In this document: piece after piece, positions 16,500-24,593 of the stretch | Numbering within the stretch: position 1 is the first letter of the stretch | Layout of the letters: every line of letters starts with the position of its first letter | Source: UBA5336 sp964506685 | Lineage (GTDB): Bacteria > Pseudomonadota > Alphaproteobacteria > Caulobacterales > Hyphomonadaceae | Reading direction: 5' to 3' | Length of the DNA stretch: 42,876 bases | Assembly (NCBI GenBank): GCA_964506685.1 | Contig: CAZDMQ010000022.1 | Span: 1 to 42,876 of the forward strand | Notes under the pieces: model-generated | The model's input: only the letters and a program-made list of their open reading frames with translations | Database searches by the model: none | Told to the model about the DNA's origin: nothing | Position numbers and translations under genes: made by a program

Positions 16500-17636
16500 C
16501 TAATATTCATTGATTTTTGCGAAGCGATTCCTGTGGAAACTCGCCCCGCCGTAGAGGGCCTCCTGGACGCGCGCCCGCTTCAGGTAGAGCCCGGATTCAT
16601 GGGCATCGGTCATGCCGATCCCGCCATGCATCTGTACGGCCTCATTGGAGACGAGATGGACGGTCTCGCAGGCCCGCGCCTTGGCGAGGCTCGCGAGTTC
16701 GCCGAGATTGCCGGCGTCCTCGTCCACCGCCGACAGGGCCCCGGCCACGCAGGAGCGGGTCATTTCCAGCTCGGTGAACATTTTCGCGGCGCGGTGCTGC
16801 AGCGACTGGAAGCTGCCGATCAGCTGGCCGAACTGCTTGCGCGTGTTGAGATAGTCGAGCGTCATGTCGAAGGCGGCCTGGGCGCTGCCGAGCCCTTCGG
16901 CGGCCTGCGCGATGGCGGCACGGTCGAGGACGGGACCGAGCAGGTCGAGCCCCTTGTCGGCATCGCCGAGCAGCTGGCTCTCGTCGACATGCACGCCATC
17001 GAGGGTGAGGTGGGCCGCGCCGTGGCTGTCGACCGTGTTCAGCGGCTGGACCGAGAGCCCGGCCGCGCCCTTCGGCACGAGGAAGAGGCTGATCCCGTGC
17101 GCGTCGCCCGGTTCGCCATGGGTGCGGGCGGCGACGATGAAGAGATCGGCCTGGTGGCCGTCGGGCACGTAGCGCTTGGCGCCGGTCAGCGTATAGCCCT
17201 GGCCGTCGCGCTCGGCCTCGGTGGCAACGCCGGCGGGATTGTGATGGCTGCCTTCATCGAGGGCGAGGGCGGTGAGCGCCTCGCCGGCAGCGATCTTCGG
17301 CAACCACTCGGCCTGCTGGGCCTGCGTCCCGCCGAGGGCGAGGGCGCTGGCGCCGATCACTCCGGTCTGCAGCAATGGCGTGGCGGCCAGGGTGCGGCCG
17401 AGGGCCTCGAGGATCTGGCCCATCCCGACCATGCCGAAATCAGACCCGCCATGGGCTTCAGGCACCAGCACGCCGAAAAAGCCGAGCTCGGCGAGCTTTT
17501 CCCGCGCCGCCGGATCAACGCCATTGGCGCCGGCATCGCGCAACGCGCGCAGGTGGCTGACGGGCAGGGTTTCGGACGCAAAGCTCATCGCGGTGTCGCG
17601 GAGCATCTGCTGGTCTTCGGTGAGAAGGAAACTCAT
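16500..17636 (-). CDS. Acyl-CoA dehydrogenase, small-subunit type
   Basis: The 378-residue FAD enzyme of the ACAD fold has the N-terminal helical domain (LTEDQQMLRDTAMSFASETL), a middle beta domain (LTGAKRYVPDGHQAD) and a C-terminal domain with RKQFGQLIGSFQSLQHR and QMHGGIGMTDAHESGLYLKRA. It is encoded two bases after a second, different ACAD. Such adjacent pairs (as in PimC/PimD or steroid-side-chain FadE pairs) form alpha2beta2 dehydrogenases for bulky or dicarboxylic acyl-CoAs. The substrate is not deducible. RBS: GGAG ten bases upstream. Confidence 0.9.
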   Translation of the reverse strand: MSFLLTEDQQMLRDTAMSFASETLPVSHLRALRDAGANGVDPAAREKLAELGFFGVLVPEAHGGSDFGMVGMGQILEALGRTLAATPLLQTGVIGASALALGGTQAQQAEWLPKIAAGEALTALALDEGSHHNPAGVATEAERDGQGYTLTGAKRYVPDGHQADLFIVAARTHGEPGDAHGISLFLVPKGAAGLSVQPLNTVDSHGAAHLTLDGVHVDESQLLGDADKGLDLLGPVLDRAAIAQAAEGLGSAQAAFDMTLDYLNTRKQFGQLIGSFQSLQHRAAKMFTELEMTRSCVAGALSAVDEDAGNLGELASLAKARACETVHLVSNEAVQMHGGIGMTDAHESGLYLKRARVQEALYGGASFHRNRFAKINEY

Positions 17637-17638
17637 GG

Positions 17639-18853
17639 CTACTGGTGCTCCCTGAGGCCGAGGACGCGCTTGGCGATGACATTGAGATTGATCTCGCTGG
17701 TACCGCCCTCGATGGAGTTGCCCTTGGAGCGCAGCCAGCCGCGCGTGGCTTTCATCGCCGTCTCGTCAAAGCCCTCGCCGTCCCAGCCGAGTCCCTCGGT
17801 GCCGAGCGCCTCGATCAGGAGCTCGTGGCGGTCCTGGTTCATCTTCGCGGCGGCATATTTCAGGATCGAGGCGGTGTGGCCGACTTCCTGGCCGGCCTTG
17901 GCCTGCTCCTGGCTGCGCTGGACGGTCAGGGCAAAGGCCTTTGCGTACATCTTGTGGTCGGTGATGCGCCCGCGCAGGTCGCCATCGGCGATCCGGCCCT
18001 CGGCATCGAGGCCGACATGCTGCTTGGCATAGGCCTCGGGGCCGAGAATGCCCGACCCGCCGGTGCCGCCGAAGCCACCTGCGGAGATCGACGAGCGCTC
18101 AAACTGCAACAGGCGCTTGGCGATGGTCCAGCCCTTGTTGAGATCGCCGACGAGCTGGTCCTTGGGCACCTTCACATCGGTGAAGAAGGTCTCGCAGAAG
18201 GGTGAGGACCCGGAAATCAGCCTGATCGGGCGGGCCTCCACGCCTTCGCTCGCCATGTCGAAGACGAGGAAGGAGATGCCGTCATGCTTCTTCGACCGGT
18301 CGGTGCGGACGAGACAGAAAATCCAGTCGGCCTGGTCGGCATAGGAGGTCCAGACCTTCTGGCCGTTTACCAGCCAGTGGTCGCCCTTGTCCTCGCAGCG
18401 CGTCTGCAGGCCGGCAAGATCGGAGCCTGCGCCCGGTTCGGAATAGCCCTGGCACCAGCGCGTCCGGCCGTGCACGATATCGGGGATGAAGCGTTTCTTC
18501 TGCGCCTCGTTGCCAAATTCCAGGAGGGCCGGGCCGAACATCCACAGGCCGAAGGAGAACAGGGGCTGTCGCGCCCTGATGCGGCGCATTTCCTGTTCGA
18601 GCACGCGGGCCTCGGCCGTGCTCAGTCCGCCGCCGCCATATTCGGCCGGCCAGGTCGGCGCCGTCCAGCCCTTCGACGCCATCGCCTCGAGCCAGACCTT
18701 GCTGTCGGGATTGCGGAAGGTCTCGCGGCGACCGCCCCAGACGACCTCGTCATCCTGCATGGGCGTGCGCATGGAGGCCGGGCAGTTTGCCTCAAGCCAG
18801 TCCCGCACCTCCTTGCGAAAGCCTTCAAGGGCTTCGGTTTCATCGAACGCCAT
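17639..18853 (-). CDS. Acyl-CoA dehydrogenase, large-subunit type
   Basis: This 404-residue ACAD is the partner of the downstream small subunit. It carries WPAEYGGGG near residue 69, CQGYSEPGAGSDLAGLQTRC (the FAD/substrate GSDLA motif), a VNGQKVWTSYADQADW middle domain, and RSKGNSIEGGTSEINLNVIA at the C-terminus. The Glu there lies where the ACAD catalytic base or its equivalent is found. It begins the two-gene operon. The neighbouring heme, lipid and regulator genes do not define the substrate. Confidence 0.91.
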   Translation of the reverse strand: MAFDETEALEGFRKEVRDWLEANCPASMRTPMQDDEVVWGGRRETFRNPDSKVWLEAMASKGWTAPTWPAEYGGGGLSTAEARVLEQEMRRIRARQPLFSFGLWMFGPALLEFGNEAQKKRFIPDIVHGRTRWCQGYSEPGAGSDLAGLQTRCEDKGDHWLVNGQKVWTSYADQADWIFCLVRTDRSKKHDGISFLVFDMASEGVEARPIRLISGSSPFCETFFTDVKVPKDQLVGDLNKGWTIAKRLLQFERSSISAGGFGGTGGSGILGPEAYAKQHVGLDAEGRIADGDLRGRITDHKMYAKAFALTVQRSQEQAKAGQEVGHTASILKYAAAKMNQDRHELLIEALGTEGLGWDGEGFDETAMKATRGWLRSKGNSIEGGTSEINLNVIAKRVLGLREHQ

Positions 18854-18978
18854 GGCGTGTCTCCCGTGTGTCTTCGTGTCTGTGCCAGCAGATTAGGCCG
18901 CAATCGCACCGGAAACCAAGAGGGCAATGGGTCCCCCGCGCCGGAAAACGGCACCGCGCGTCCGCGAGGGCCGGTGCA

Positions 18979-19209
18979 TCAGCGCCAGCGGCCGAGGGGG
19001 CTCTTGTCGGGCCCGGTCTCCAGCCCGGCAAGATTGGCCAGGTGGACAAGCACGAGAATGATCGCGAAGCCGCTGAGGATCAGCACGAGGCGCCAGGGTA
19101 CCAGCCGGGGCCGGAGATCGTCCCAGGGCTGGCCGGCCTTCCAGTTGGCATAGACCGCCAGGCCAAGCAGGCCGGCAAGGACCAGCAATGGCACGATCCA
19201 GTCGGACAT
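18979..19209 (-). CDS. Small two-helix membrane protein
   Basis: This 76-residue protein has two transmembrane helices: WIVPLLVLAGLLGLAVYANW (residues 4-23) and LVLILSGFAIILVLVHLANL (about 41-60). They are joined by a DDLRPRLVP loop, and a charged tail ends LGRWR. GGGGGGAAA precedes the ATG. I do not recognise the family. It stands between the glycosyltransferase and the acyl-CoA dehydrogenases on the same strand. Codon use matches neighbours, so it is likely a real gene. Confidence 0.7.
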   Translation of the reverse strand: MSDWIVPLLVLAGLLGLAVYANWKAGQPWDDLRPRLVPWRLVLILSGFAIILVLVHLANLAGLETGPDKSPLGRWR

Positions 19210-19271
19210 CGCTTTCCCCCCGTCAGGCGTTGCCAGTGGCGCGGCAGCCCGTCCCGGCCCCGCTGCAGGTG

Positions 19272-20717
19272 TCAGCCGGGCACGGCGCGGGTCAGGCCAT
19301 GCGGTGTCTTGGCCCAGAAGGCGGGCGCATGGAAGAGGCCATAGACGGCCCGGATCGCGGCCAGGCTATGCAGCGGCCAGTAGAGCGGCAGCGTCAGCAG
19401 GGTGAACAGGCCCGGACGCCCGGCCCAGCGCGGCACGGCAACCCCGGCAAGGAATGTCGCGCCATATCCGGCGAACAGCACGAGGAGGCCGGCAAGCACC
19501 CAGCCGGTCTCGCCCATGGCAAGGCTCGCGGCGCACCAGCCGAGCAGCGGGGCGTGCGCCAGCGAGGTCAGCACGGTTCCGATGAGGCCGGCCTGGACGC
19601 TCAGCAACCCGCCCCAGCCGAGCCGCTCCAGCGAGCGACGGGGGGACCGCATCAGGACCAGCCAGGTCACGATGAAGCCCTTCAGCCAGCGCGAGCGCTG
19701 CGCCATCCAGACCCCGAGCGTCTCGGGCGCTTCCTCGAGGGTGGGGACGTCGATCGTCGCGCTGGCATGTCCGAGCCGGGCGAGCCGGACGCCGAGATCG
19801 GCATCCTCGGTCACGTTCCACGCGTCCCAGGCGCCGAGTGCCCGCAGGATCCGGGTATCGAAATGATTGCTGGTGCCCCCGAGCAGGAGCGGCAGGCCCA
19901 GCCGGGCCTGGGTCGGCAGCAGGCGGGTGAACTGCACGGCATATTCGAGGTTCCACTGCGCCGCGAGCCAGCTCTGCCCGCGATTGAAGGCCACCAGCGG
20001 CGCCTGCACACAGGCGATCCTGTCGGGGCCCTGCTCGAAGGCTGCAAACGCGGTCCTGAGCTGTTGCGGATGCGGGCGGTCCTCGGCATCGTAGATGCAG
20101 ACATAGCGCCCCCGCGCATGCTGCAACCCGAAATTCAGCGCCCGCGGCTTGGTCTGCGGCCGGCCGGGCGGGACCACGAGCGGCCGGGTGCCGGCCGGCC
20201 AGGTCGCCCGGGCGACGGCTTCGCGGGTTTCGTCGTCGTGCGCTTCCATCAGGATCAGCAGGTCGAGCCGCGTTGCCGGCCAGTCGAGCGCCGAGATCGC
20301 GGCGGCCAGACCGGGGACCGCAGCGGATTCGCGGTAGAGAGCGATCATCACCGTATAGATCGGCAGGTAGCCCCGCTGCGGCGTGAGGACGGTTTCGCGC
20401 GCCGGCAGGAGGAAGGAGGCAGCGATGATCGCGATCCGCGAGAGCGTGAGCATGGCGAAGCCGAGGAAGAGCAGGCTGGTCAGGCCGATCAGCACAAGCA
20501 GGGGCGCCGCAAGCCCTGCGACACCAAGCGCGGCACCGGCCTGGCGGAACACCCGTCCCTGTGCCGGCGGCAGCGTACGCATGGACGAGAAATCGGGAAA
20601 ACGGCGCGCCAGATCGAGACTCGCCCGGTCGGCAAACAGCTTTTCGAGCCCGCCCCCCCGCGGATCAGCCCGGCGCGTCCGCCCTCGCGGACCGGTTGTC
20701 TTCGCACCCCCATGCAT
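19272..20717 (-). CDS. Membrane-bound family 2 glycosyltransferase
   Basis: This protein of about 481 residues is a processive-type GT2. After a cytosolic head (residues about 1-65) come N-terminal transmembrane helices (about 68-110), then the GT-A domain with YTVMIALYRES. The metal/nucleotide motif YDAEDRP, the TEDADLG acceptor motif and QRSRWLKG (the QxxRW signature of cellulose synthase-like enzymes) follow. Three or four C-terminal helices come last. It probably polymerises or exports a glucan-like polysaccharide; the product is unknown. The ATG at 20717 (AGG just upstream) is uncertain; an internal ATG at 20585 is possible. A G7 tract at 20653-20659 lies near the N-terminus. No PilZ or partner genes are adjacent. 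Confidence 0.87.
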   Translation of the reverse strand: MHGGAKTTGPRGRTRRADPRGGGLEKLFADRASLDLARRFPDFSSMRTLPPAQGRVFRQAGAALGVAGLAAPLLVLIGLTSLLFLGFAMLTLSRIAIIAASFLLPARETVLTPQRGYLPIYTVMIALYRESAAVPGLAAAISALDWPATRLDLLILMEAHDDETREAVARATWPAGTRPLVVPPGRPQTKPRALNFGLQHARGRYVCIYDAEDRPHPQQLRTAFAAFEQGPDRIACVQAPLVAFNRGQSWLAAQWNLEYAVQFTRLLPTQARLGLPLLLGGTSNHFDTRILRALGAWDAWNVTEDADLGVRLARLGHASATIDVPTLEEAPETLGVWMAQRSRWLKGFIVTWLVLMRSPRRSLERLGWGGLLSVQAGLIGTVLTSLAHAPLLGWCAASLAMGETGWVLAGLLVLFAGYGATFLAGVAVPRWAGRPGLFTLLTLPLYWPLHSLAAIRAVYGLFHAPAFWAKTPHGLTRAVPG

Positions 20718-20773
20718 CGCCTGAATTGAGAACAGGCGTTCAGGGCGCGCCAGCAACCTGGAATTGAAAAAGC

Positions 20774-21745
20774 TCAGGCGGCAGGGATTTTCCCGGCAAG
20801 GGCCAACCCGCTGCGCCACGCATCCTCGATCTCGCGACCGCAGCACCAGTCGCCACAGGCGCCGATGCCGCTGCCGGGGTCCCAGAAGGCCGGCTGGCCG
20901 GCCGGTTCGCTGACCTGGCTGTATCGCCAGCGATGGGCCGCTGCGAAGACCGGCTCATCGGGTGGGGCAAAGGCTGCGACGAGGGCGGCCGCGACTGCCT
21001 CCGGCGCGTCCTCCAGATGGTTGCACGACCAGTCGGCGCTGGCCTGCAGGACCCAGGTTTCCCCGGGTCCGCGCCCCGGTTTCGAGCTGTTGCGGGCGGC
21101 CCAGGCGATCGGTCCATCACTGTAGCCGGCGGCGTCGAAGGGCGCTTCGAGGCTGGCATCGAAGGCGAGCATGGCCGTCCAGCACGGATCGGAGCGCACG
21201 GCCCTGGCCGCCGCGGCGGCATCGGGAGCGCAGCCGGCCAGCAAGGGTGCGGCCTGTTCGGCCGGGACGGCCACGAGCACGGCGTCGAACGGGCCCTCCG
21301 TGCCGCCATCCCCGAACGCCAGCAGCCGCTCGCCGGCCGGGCCATCAATGCGTTCGACGCGCCGTCCCCACGCCACGGCCTGGTCCCGGGCGAGGTGGCG
21401 GATGATGCCGTTCATCCCCGGCACCCCGACATGGCACGGCCGGTCATCCTCGGGCCGCAGGTCGCCGCCCGGGTCGAGCGTGACGACTTCGGCCGTCCAT
21501 GCGGCTGCCGCGCCCGCCCCGACCCAGCCGGCGACTTCGGCGGCGAAGGCACCGGACCGCGGCAGGATGCGCTGGGCGCCATGGTCGAAGCGAAACTCCC
21601 CGAGCGGGGTCTGGACGCGGCGGGTCGACATGCGCCCGCCCGGGCCCCGGCCCTTGTCGAACAGGCAGACCGCATGTCCGGCGGCGGTGAGCGCGCGCGC
21701 GCAACTCAGCCCGGCCATGCCCGCACCGATCATCGCAATCTTCAT
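20774..21745 (-). CDS. Renalase-like FAD/NAD(P)-dependent oxidoreductase
   Basis: This 323-residue COG3380-type flavoprotein opens with the FAD Rossmann motif IAMIGAGMAGLSCARAL and FDKGRGPGGRMSTRR. A PGMNGIIRHLA segment sits near residue 110. It closes with ACGDWCCGREIEDAWRSGLALAG, which holds the second FAD contact. Members oxidise alpha-type NAD(P)H isomers or are uncharacterised amine oxidase-like enzymes. The start at 21745 is supported by GGGGAG. It is divergent from a DUF2256 gene 78 bases away, a recurrent genome neighbour of flavoproteins and photolyase-like proteins. Confidence 0.86.
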   Translation of the reverse strand: MKIAMIGAGMAGLSCARALTAAGHAVCLFDKGRGPGGRMSTRRVQTPLGEFRFDHGAQRILPRSGAFAAEVAGWVGAGAAAAWTAEVVTLDPGGDLRPEDDRPCHVGVPGMNGIIRHLARDQAVAWGRRVERIDGPAGERLLAFGDGGTEGPFDAVLVAVPAEQAAPLLAGCAPDAAAAARAVRSDPCWTAMLAFDASLEAPFDAAGYSDGPIAWAARNSSKPGRGPGETWVLQASADWSCNHLEDAPEAVAAALVAAFAPPDEPVFAAAHRWRYSQVSEPAGQPAFWDPGSGIGACGDWCCGREIEDAWRSGLALAGKIPAA

Positions 21746-21823
21746 GTCGCACTCCCCGGCTCGCAAGACCGTCAACATATCCCGGAAACAGGGCCCGTCG
21801 AGCGGCCAGCCGGGATGCAGCAT

Positions 21824-22000
21824 ATGACCAACCGATCCAGAGGGCACCGCCCCGCCGGCGCCGGCCGGCCGGAGAAGACCTGTCCGGTCTGCGGGCGGCC
21901 GTTTGCCTGGCGGAAGAAGTGGGCCCGGGACTGGGACCGGGTGGTCTACTGCTCGGAACGCTGCCGGCGGGGACGCAACAGCGCCGGCCCACACGGCTGA
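21824..22000 (+). CDS. DUF2256 small zinc-ribbon protein
   Basis: This 58-residue protein contains the DUF2256 core KTCPVCGRPFAWRKKW followed by VVYCSERCRRGR. The two CxxC/CxxxC pairs are expected to bind one zinc. The family has no established function and is often found beside cryptochrome/photolyase or FAD protein genes, as here with the renalase-like gene. An in-frame ATG at 21815 would add three residues; GGGA lies before both. Confidence 0.85.
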   Translation: MTNRSRGHRPAGAGRPEKTCPVCGRPFAWRKKWARDWDRVVYCSERCRRGRNSAGPHG

Positions 22001-22030
22001 GGGGATGGGCAGCGGGGTCGAGCGGTCCGG

Positions 22031-22115
22031 TCGATGAGCTTGATATTGAACGAATTTCGGAAATTCTTCGTTGTTTTTCGATATGTTCATATTGCAAAAC
22101 AATAATTCTGCTGCT
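22031..22115 (+). promoter_or_regulatory. AT-rich control region with overlapping dyads
   Basis: This is a sharp AT-rich pocket within very GC-rich DNA. It contains GAATTT-CGG-AAATTC (22052-22066) nested with AACGAA...TTCGTT (22049-22072) and nearby TTCGATATGTTC. Such TTCG/CGAA dyads resemble ArsR/SmtB-type operators. It lies 90-170 bases before the 22202 small gene and is likely its promoter and repressor site. No single -35/-10 pair stands out. Confidence 0.45.
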
Positions 22116-22201
22116 ACATCGGTTTCATCGGCGAGGCGAACAGAACACCGTCCCGGCCGACACAACGAAGCCAAACCCGACGACCCGAAAGGACCCCTGT
22201 C

Positions 22202-22420
22202 ATGACCCCCGCTGCCCGTGAGAGCCACACGCCGATCACGACTGCGCCGCTCGCGATTGCCGCAATCGCAAAAGGCCCGGTCGGTGGCGCAACGGACCTC
22301 GCACCGAATGCCGTGATCCCCCCGGTGGCCCCACAGTCACCGGTCACAGCCCGCTCCGCACGGCCGGCCCGGCTGGAGGCGCGTCGCCGCCGCCAGCTGC
22401 GCCGGACCAACCGGAGCTAG
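22202..22420 (+). CDS. Small unrecognised protein, 72 residues
   Basis: I do not recognise this protein. It has an Ala/Pro/Thr-rich body without signal peptide and a strongly basic C-terminus (RLEARRRRQLRRTNRS) that could bind nucleic acid. Support for coding comes from its translation signal: GAAAGGACCCCTGTCATGA matches the leader of the next gene at 17 of 19 bases. It stands behind the AT-rich control region. It could be a regulatory or leader peptide. Confidence 0.5.
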   Translation: MTPAARESHTPITTAPLAIAAIAKGPVGGATDLAPNAVIPPVAPQSPVTARSARPARLEARRRRQLRRTNRS

Positions 22421-22568
22421 GACGCGCGGGTCCGGCCGCATGGGGCGCCTCACATGCCCCCCGCCCCATGCGGCATCCGGCTTCAACCCGACCTGCGGGC
22501 CGGTCGATCCGCCCCGCCACACCCCAGGCCCCCCAGGGCTGCACACACATCAGGAAAGGAAACCTGTC

Positions 22569-22889
22569 ATGAAATCCCACACCCTCCGCATCGCTGCCGC
22601 TGCGCTCCTGTCCGGCGCGATGGCCATGCCGGCCCTGGCGGCCGACACCTTCCGCTTCGACGTCACCTATGACGCCGCGGCGGCGGAAACGCCCGGCGGC
22701 GCCGAAGCGCTCCACGCGCGACTGACGGAAGAGGTGACCCGCCATTGCACGGTCAGCGACCATCCGGCCCGCTTCCTCAACGAGATCAGCACGCGGCGCT
22801 GCGTCGAACGGACGCTCAACGCGGCCGTGGAGCAGATCGACACCCCGGCCATGGATGCCGTCCACGCGGAGGCCCGCAATCGGGACTGA
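22569..22889 (+). CDS. Exported UrrA-like small protein
   Basis: This 106-residue protein has a clear signal peptide (MKSHTLRIAAAALLSGAMAMPALAA, cleavage near residue 25). The mature part has TPGGAEALHARLTEEVTRHC and RRCVERTLNAAVEQI: two cysteines framed by helices, as in the UrrA family of alphaproteobacterial periplasmic proteins of unknown function. The family match is from memory of its pattern and is moderate. AAAGGAAACC precedes the ATG. It is probably co-expressed with the 72-residue gene 148 bases upstream. Confidence 0.72.
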   Translation: MKSHTLRIAAAALLSGAMAMPALAADTFRFDVTYDAAAAETPGGAEALHARLTEEVTRHCTVSDHPARFLNEISTRRCVERTLNAAVEQIDTPAMDAVHAEARNRD

Positions 22890-22985
22890 ACTCGCGACCG
22901 GTCTGGCGACCGGCCCTGTCAGCGCCCCGCCCGCGCCCCGCTCCCTTCCCGGGCAGCGGGGCGTCTTGCCGTTCGGCCACCGGCG

Positions 22986-23507
22986 CTACTCCCCGGCGCG
23001 CAGGTCCCTGGCGCGGATGACATCGACGAGCCGGAAACGGTCGGGGGCGAAGGGGCCTTCCGCGTCCGCCTCGAACAGCGCGCAACAACTCGTCGGGAAT
23101 TTCTCCCACAGCCGGCTGGTGAGGAGATCGGACACCGCGCCGCCGCGCCGGGCCAGCATGCAGGCGAAATCATAGAGGCCGGGATTGTGCCCCAGGACAA
23201 GCACCGTGCCCTCGGTCTGTTCGGTGCCGAGCACGTCCTCGATCTGGTCGGGCGTGGCGAGATAGAGATCGTCGGAATAGGCCACATCGGTCTTGCGGAA
23301 CACACCCGACAGGGCGCCCCAGGTCTCGCGCGTGCGCCGGGCCGTGGAGACGATGGTGCGGGCAGGGACAGCGCCCGCCTCTGCAAGGGCACGGGCAACG
23401 AGCAGCGCATCGGCGCTGCCGCGCGTGGTCAGCGCCCGGCCATGGTCATCGACGCCCTCGAACCAGGGCTCGGTCTTGGCGTGGCGCATGAGGATAAGAC
23501 GGTCCAT
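22986..23507 (-). CDS. SixA-like histidine phosphatase
   Basis: This 173-residue protein of the histidine phosphatase superfamily begins LILMRHAKTEPW, with the catalytic RHA/G motif at residue 7. The paired histidine is in VLGHNPGLYDFA (near 104). STARRTRETW supplies the conserved Arg. Short members such as SixA dephosphorylate phosphohistidine on phosphotransfer proteins; the target here is unknown. It is divergent from the peroxiredoxin gene, sharing a 152-base control region. Confidence 0.88.
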   Translation of the reverse strand: MDRLILMRHAKTEPWFEGVDDHGRALTTRGSADALLVARALAEAGAVPARTIVSTARRTRETWGALSGVFRKTDVAYSDDLYLATPDQIEDVLGTEQTEGTVLVLGHNPGLYDFACMLARRGGAVSDLLTSRLWEKFPTSCCALFEADAEGPFAPDRFRLVDVIRARDLRAGE

Positions 23508-23659
23508 CGATGGTTCCGATCAGGCCGGTCGCCGGCCTCCTGTCAGTCCTGTGTGCGCATGGCCTTAGAAAAACTCAAGCTTTGGTTCAGGCGGGTCGCA
23601 TTGTTCATGGGGGGCTGCGCCATGACATCATGCCTGAGCAATCCCTGGGAGACAAATGG

Positions 23660-24298
23660 ATGAGCCTTCTGATTGGCGATACAGCGCCCGATTTCACGGC
23701 CGACACGACGGAAGGTCCGATCCGCTTTCATGAATGGGCGGGCGATGACTGGGTGGTGTTCTTTTCGCACCCGGCCGACTTCACCCCGGTCTGCACCACG
23801 GAACTGGGCTATACGGCGAAGCTGAAAGACGAACTGGCGCGCCGCCATGCCCGGGCCATCGCGATCTCTGTGGACAGTGTGGACAGCCACAAGGCCTGGA
23901 GCCGCGACATCGAGGAGACCCAGGGGATTGCGCCGAACTTCCCGATCATCGGGGACCCGGACCGGATCGTCGCCAATCTCTACAACATGATCCATCCTGG
24001 CGCCGATGCGAAGCTGACGGTGCGGGCGGTCTATGTCATCGACCCCAGCCGGACGATCCGCGCCATCATCGTCTATCCGCCCTCCACCGGCCGGAACTTC
24101 GACGAGATCCTGCGCCTGCTGGACAGCCTGCAGCTGACCGACGGCCACAAGGTGGCCACCCCGGTCAACTGGACCGATGGCGATGACGTGATCATTGTGC
24201 CTTCGCTCACCGATCCCGATGAGATTGCGCGGCTGTTTCCCAAGGGTCACACCACCGTCCGTCCGTATCTCCGGCTGACCCCGCAGCCGGACAAGTAG
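23660..24298 (+). CDS. 1-Cys peroxiredoxin (Prx6 type)
   Basis: This 212-residue thiol peroxidase reduces hydrogen peroxide and organic peroxides. The N-terminal thioredoxin fold carries HPADFTPVCTTELG, with the peroxidatic Cys at about residue 45 and the Thr and Pro of the active site. There is no resolving Cys. The C-terminal extension (PSTGRNFDEILRLLDSLQ, VIIVPSL, RPYLRLTPQPDK) marks the Prx6/1-Cys clade. GGGAGA seven bases upstream supports the ATG at 23660 rather than the open extension to 23510. It is divergent from the SixA-like gene. Confidence 0.94.
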   Translation: MSLLIGDTAPDFTADTTEGPIRFHEWAGDDWVVFFSHPADFTPVCTTELGYTAKLKDELARRHARAIAISVDSVDSHKAWSRDIEETQGIAPNFPIIGDPDRIVANLYNMIHPGADAKLTVRAVYVIDPSRTIRAIIVYPPSTGRNFDEILRLLDSLQLTDGHKVATPVNWTDGDDVIIVPSLTDPDEIARLFPKGHTTVRPYLRLTPQPDK

Positions 24299-24593
24299 CC
24301 CGGCGCACGGCTGCCTCCCAAGGCTGCCCGTCTCAGGCTGTCCACCCCCGGCCGCCCGCGCTCCGGCCGCGCATCGTCCGCTGCCCGCGACCGCCGCGAT
24401 GGCTCCGTGGGGGGCATGGACCGGACCGGCAATCCCGCGCCGGTCCACGCCCGCCGGACGATGCAGTCGACCACACCTGTGAAAATCCGATCGCTGCGCC
24501 TGCGTTTGGCACATTTTAAGCAGTGGCCATCATGGCTGTGAATAGCGTATGACAAGGCAGGCTGGCGGATCACCGAAGAACACGGGGAACAGC
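24299..24593. other. Intergenic stretch before the RTX gene
   Basis: These 295 bases hold no convincing gene. An eight-pair hairpin TGGACCGG/CCGGTCCA (24417-24447) could end the peroxiredoxin transcript, though no T-run follows. At 24506-24522 TTGGCACATTTTAAGCA has the GG-N10-GC spacing of a sigma-54 promoter, with an imperfect -12 element. Confidence 0.35.

Noticed and set aside
20653..20659. G7 tract near the N-terminus of the glycosyltransferase gene as a phase-variation switch
   Set aside because: Runs of this length are expected by chance in such GC-rich DNA and there is no sign of an off-state frame.
24417..24447. Hairpin TGGACCGG/CCGGTCCA as a Rho-independent terminator
   Set aside because: The loop is 15 bases and no T-run follows, so it is noted only within the intergenic entry.
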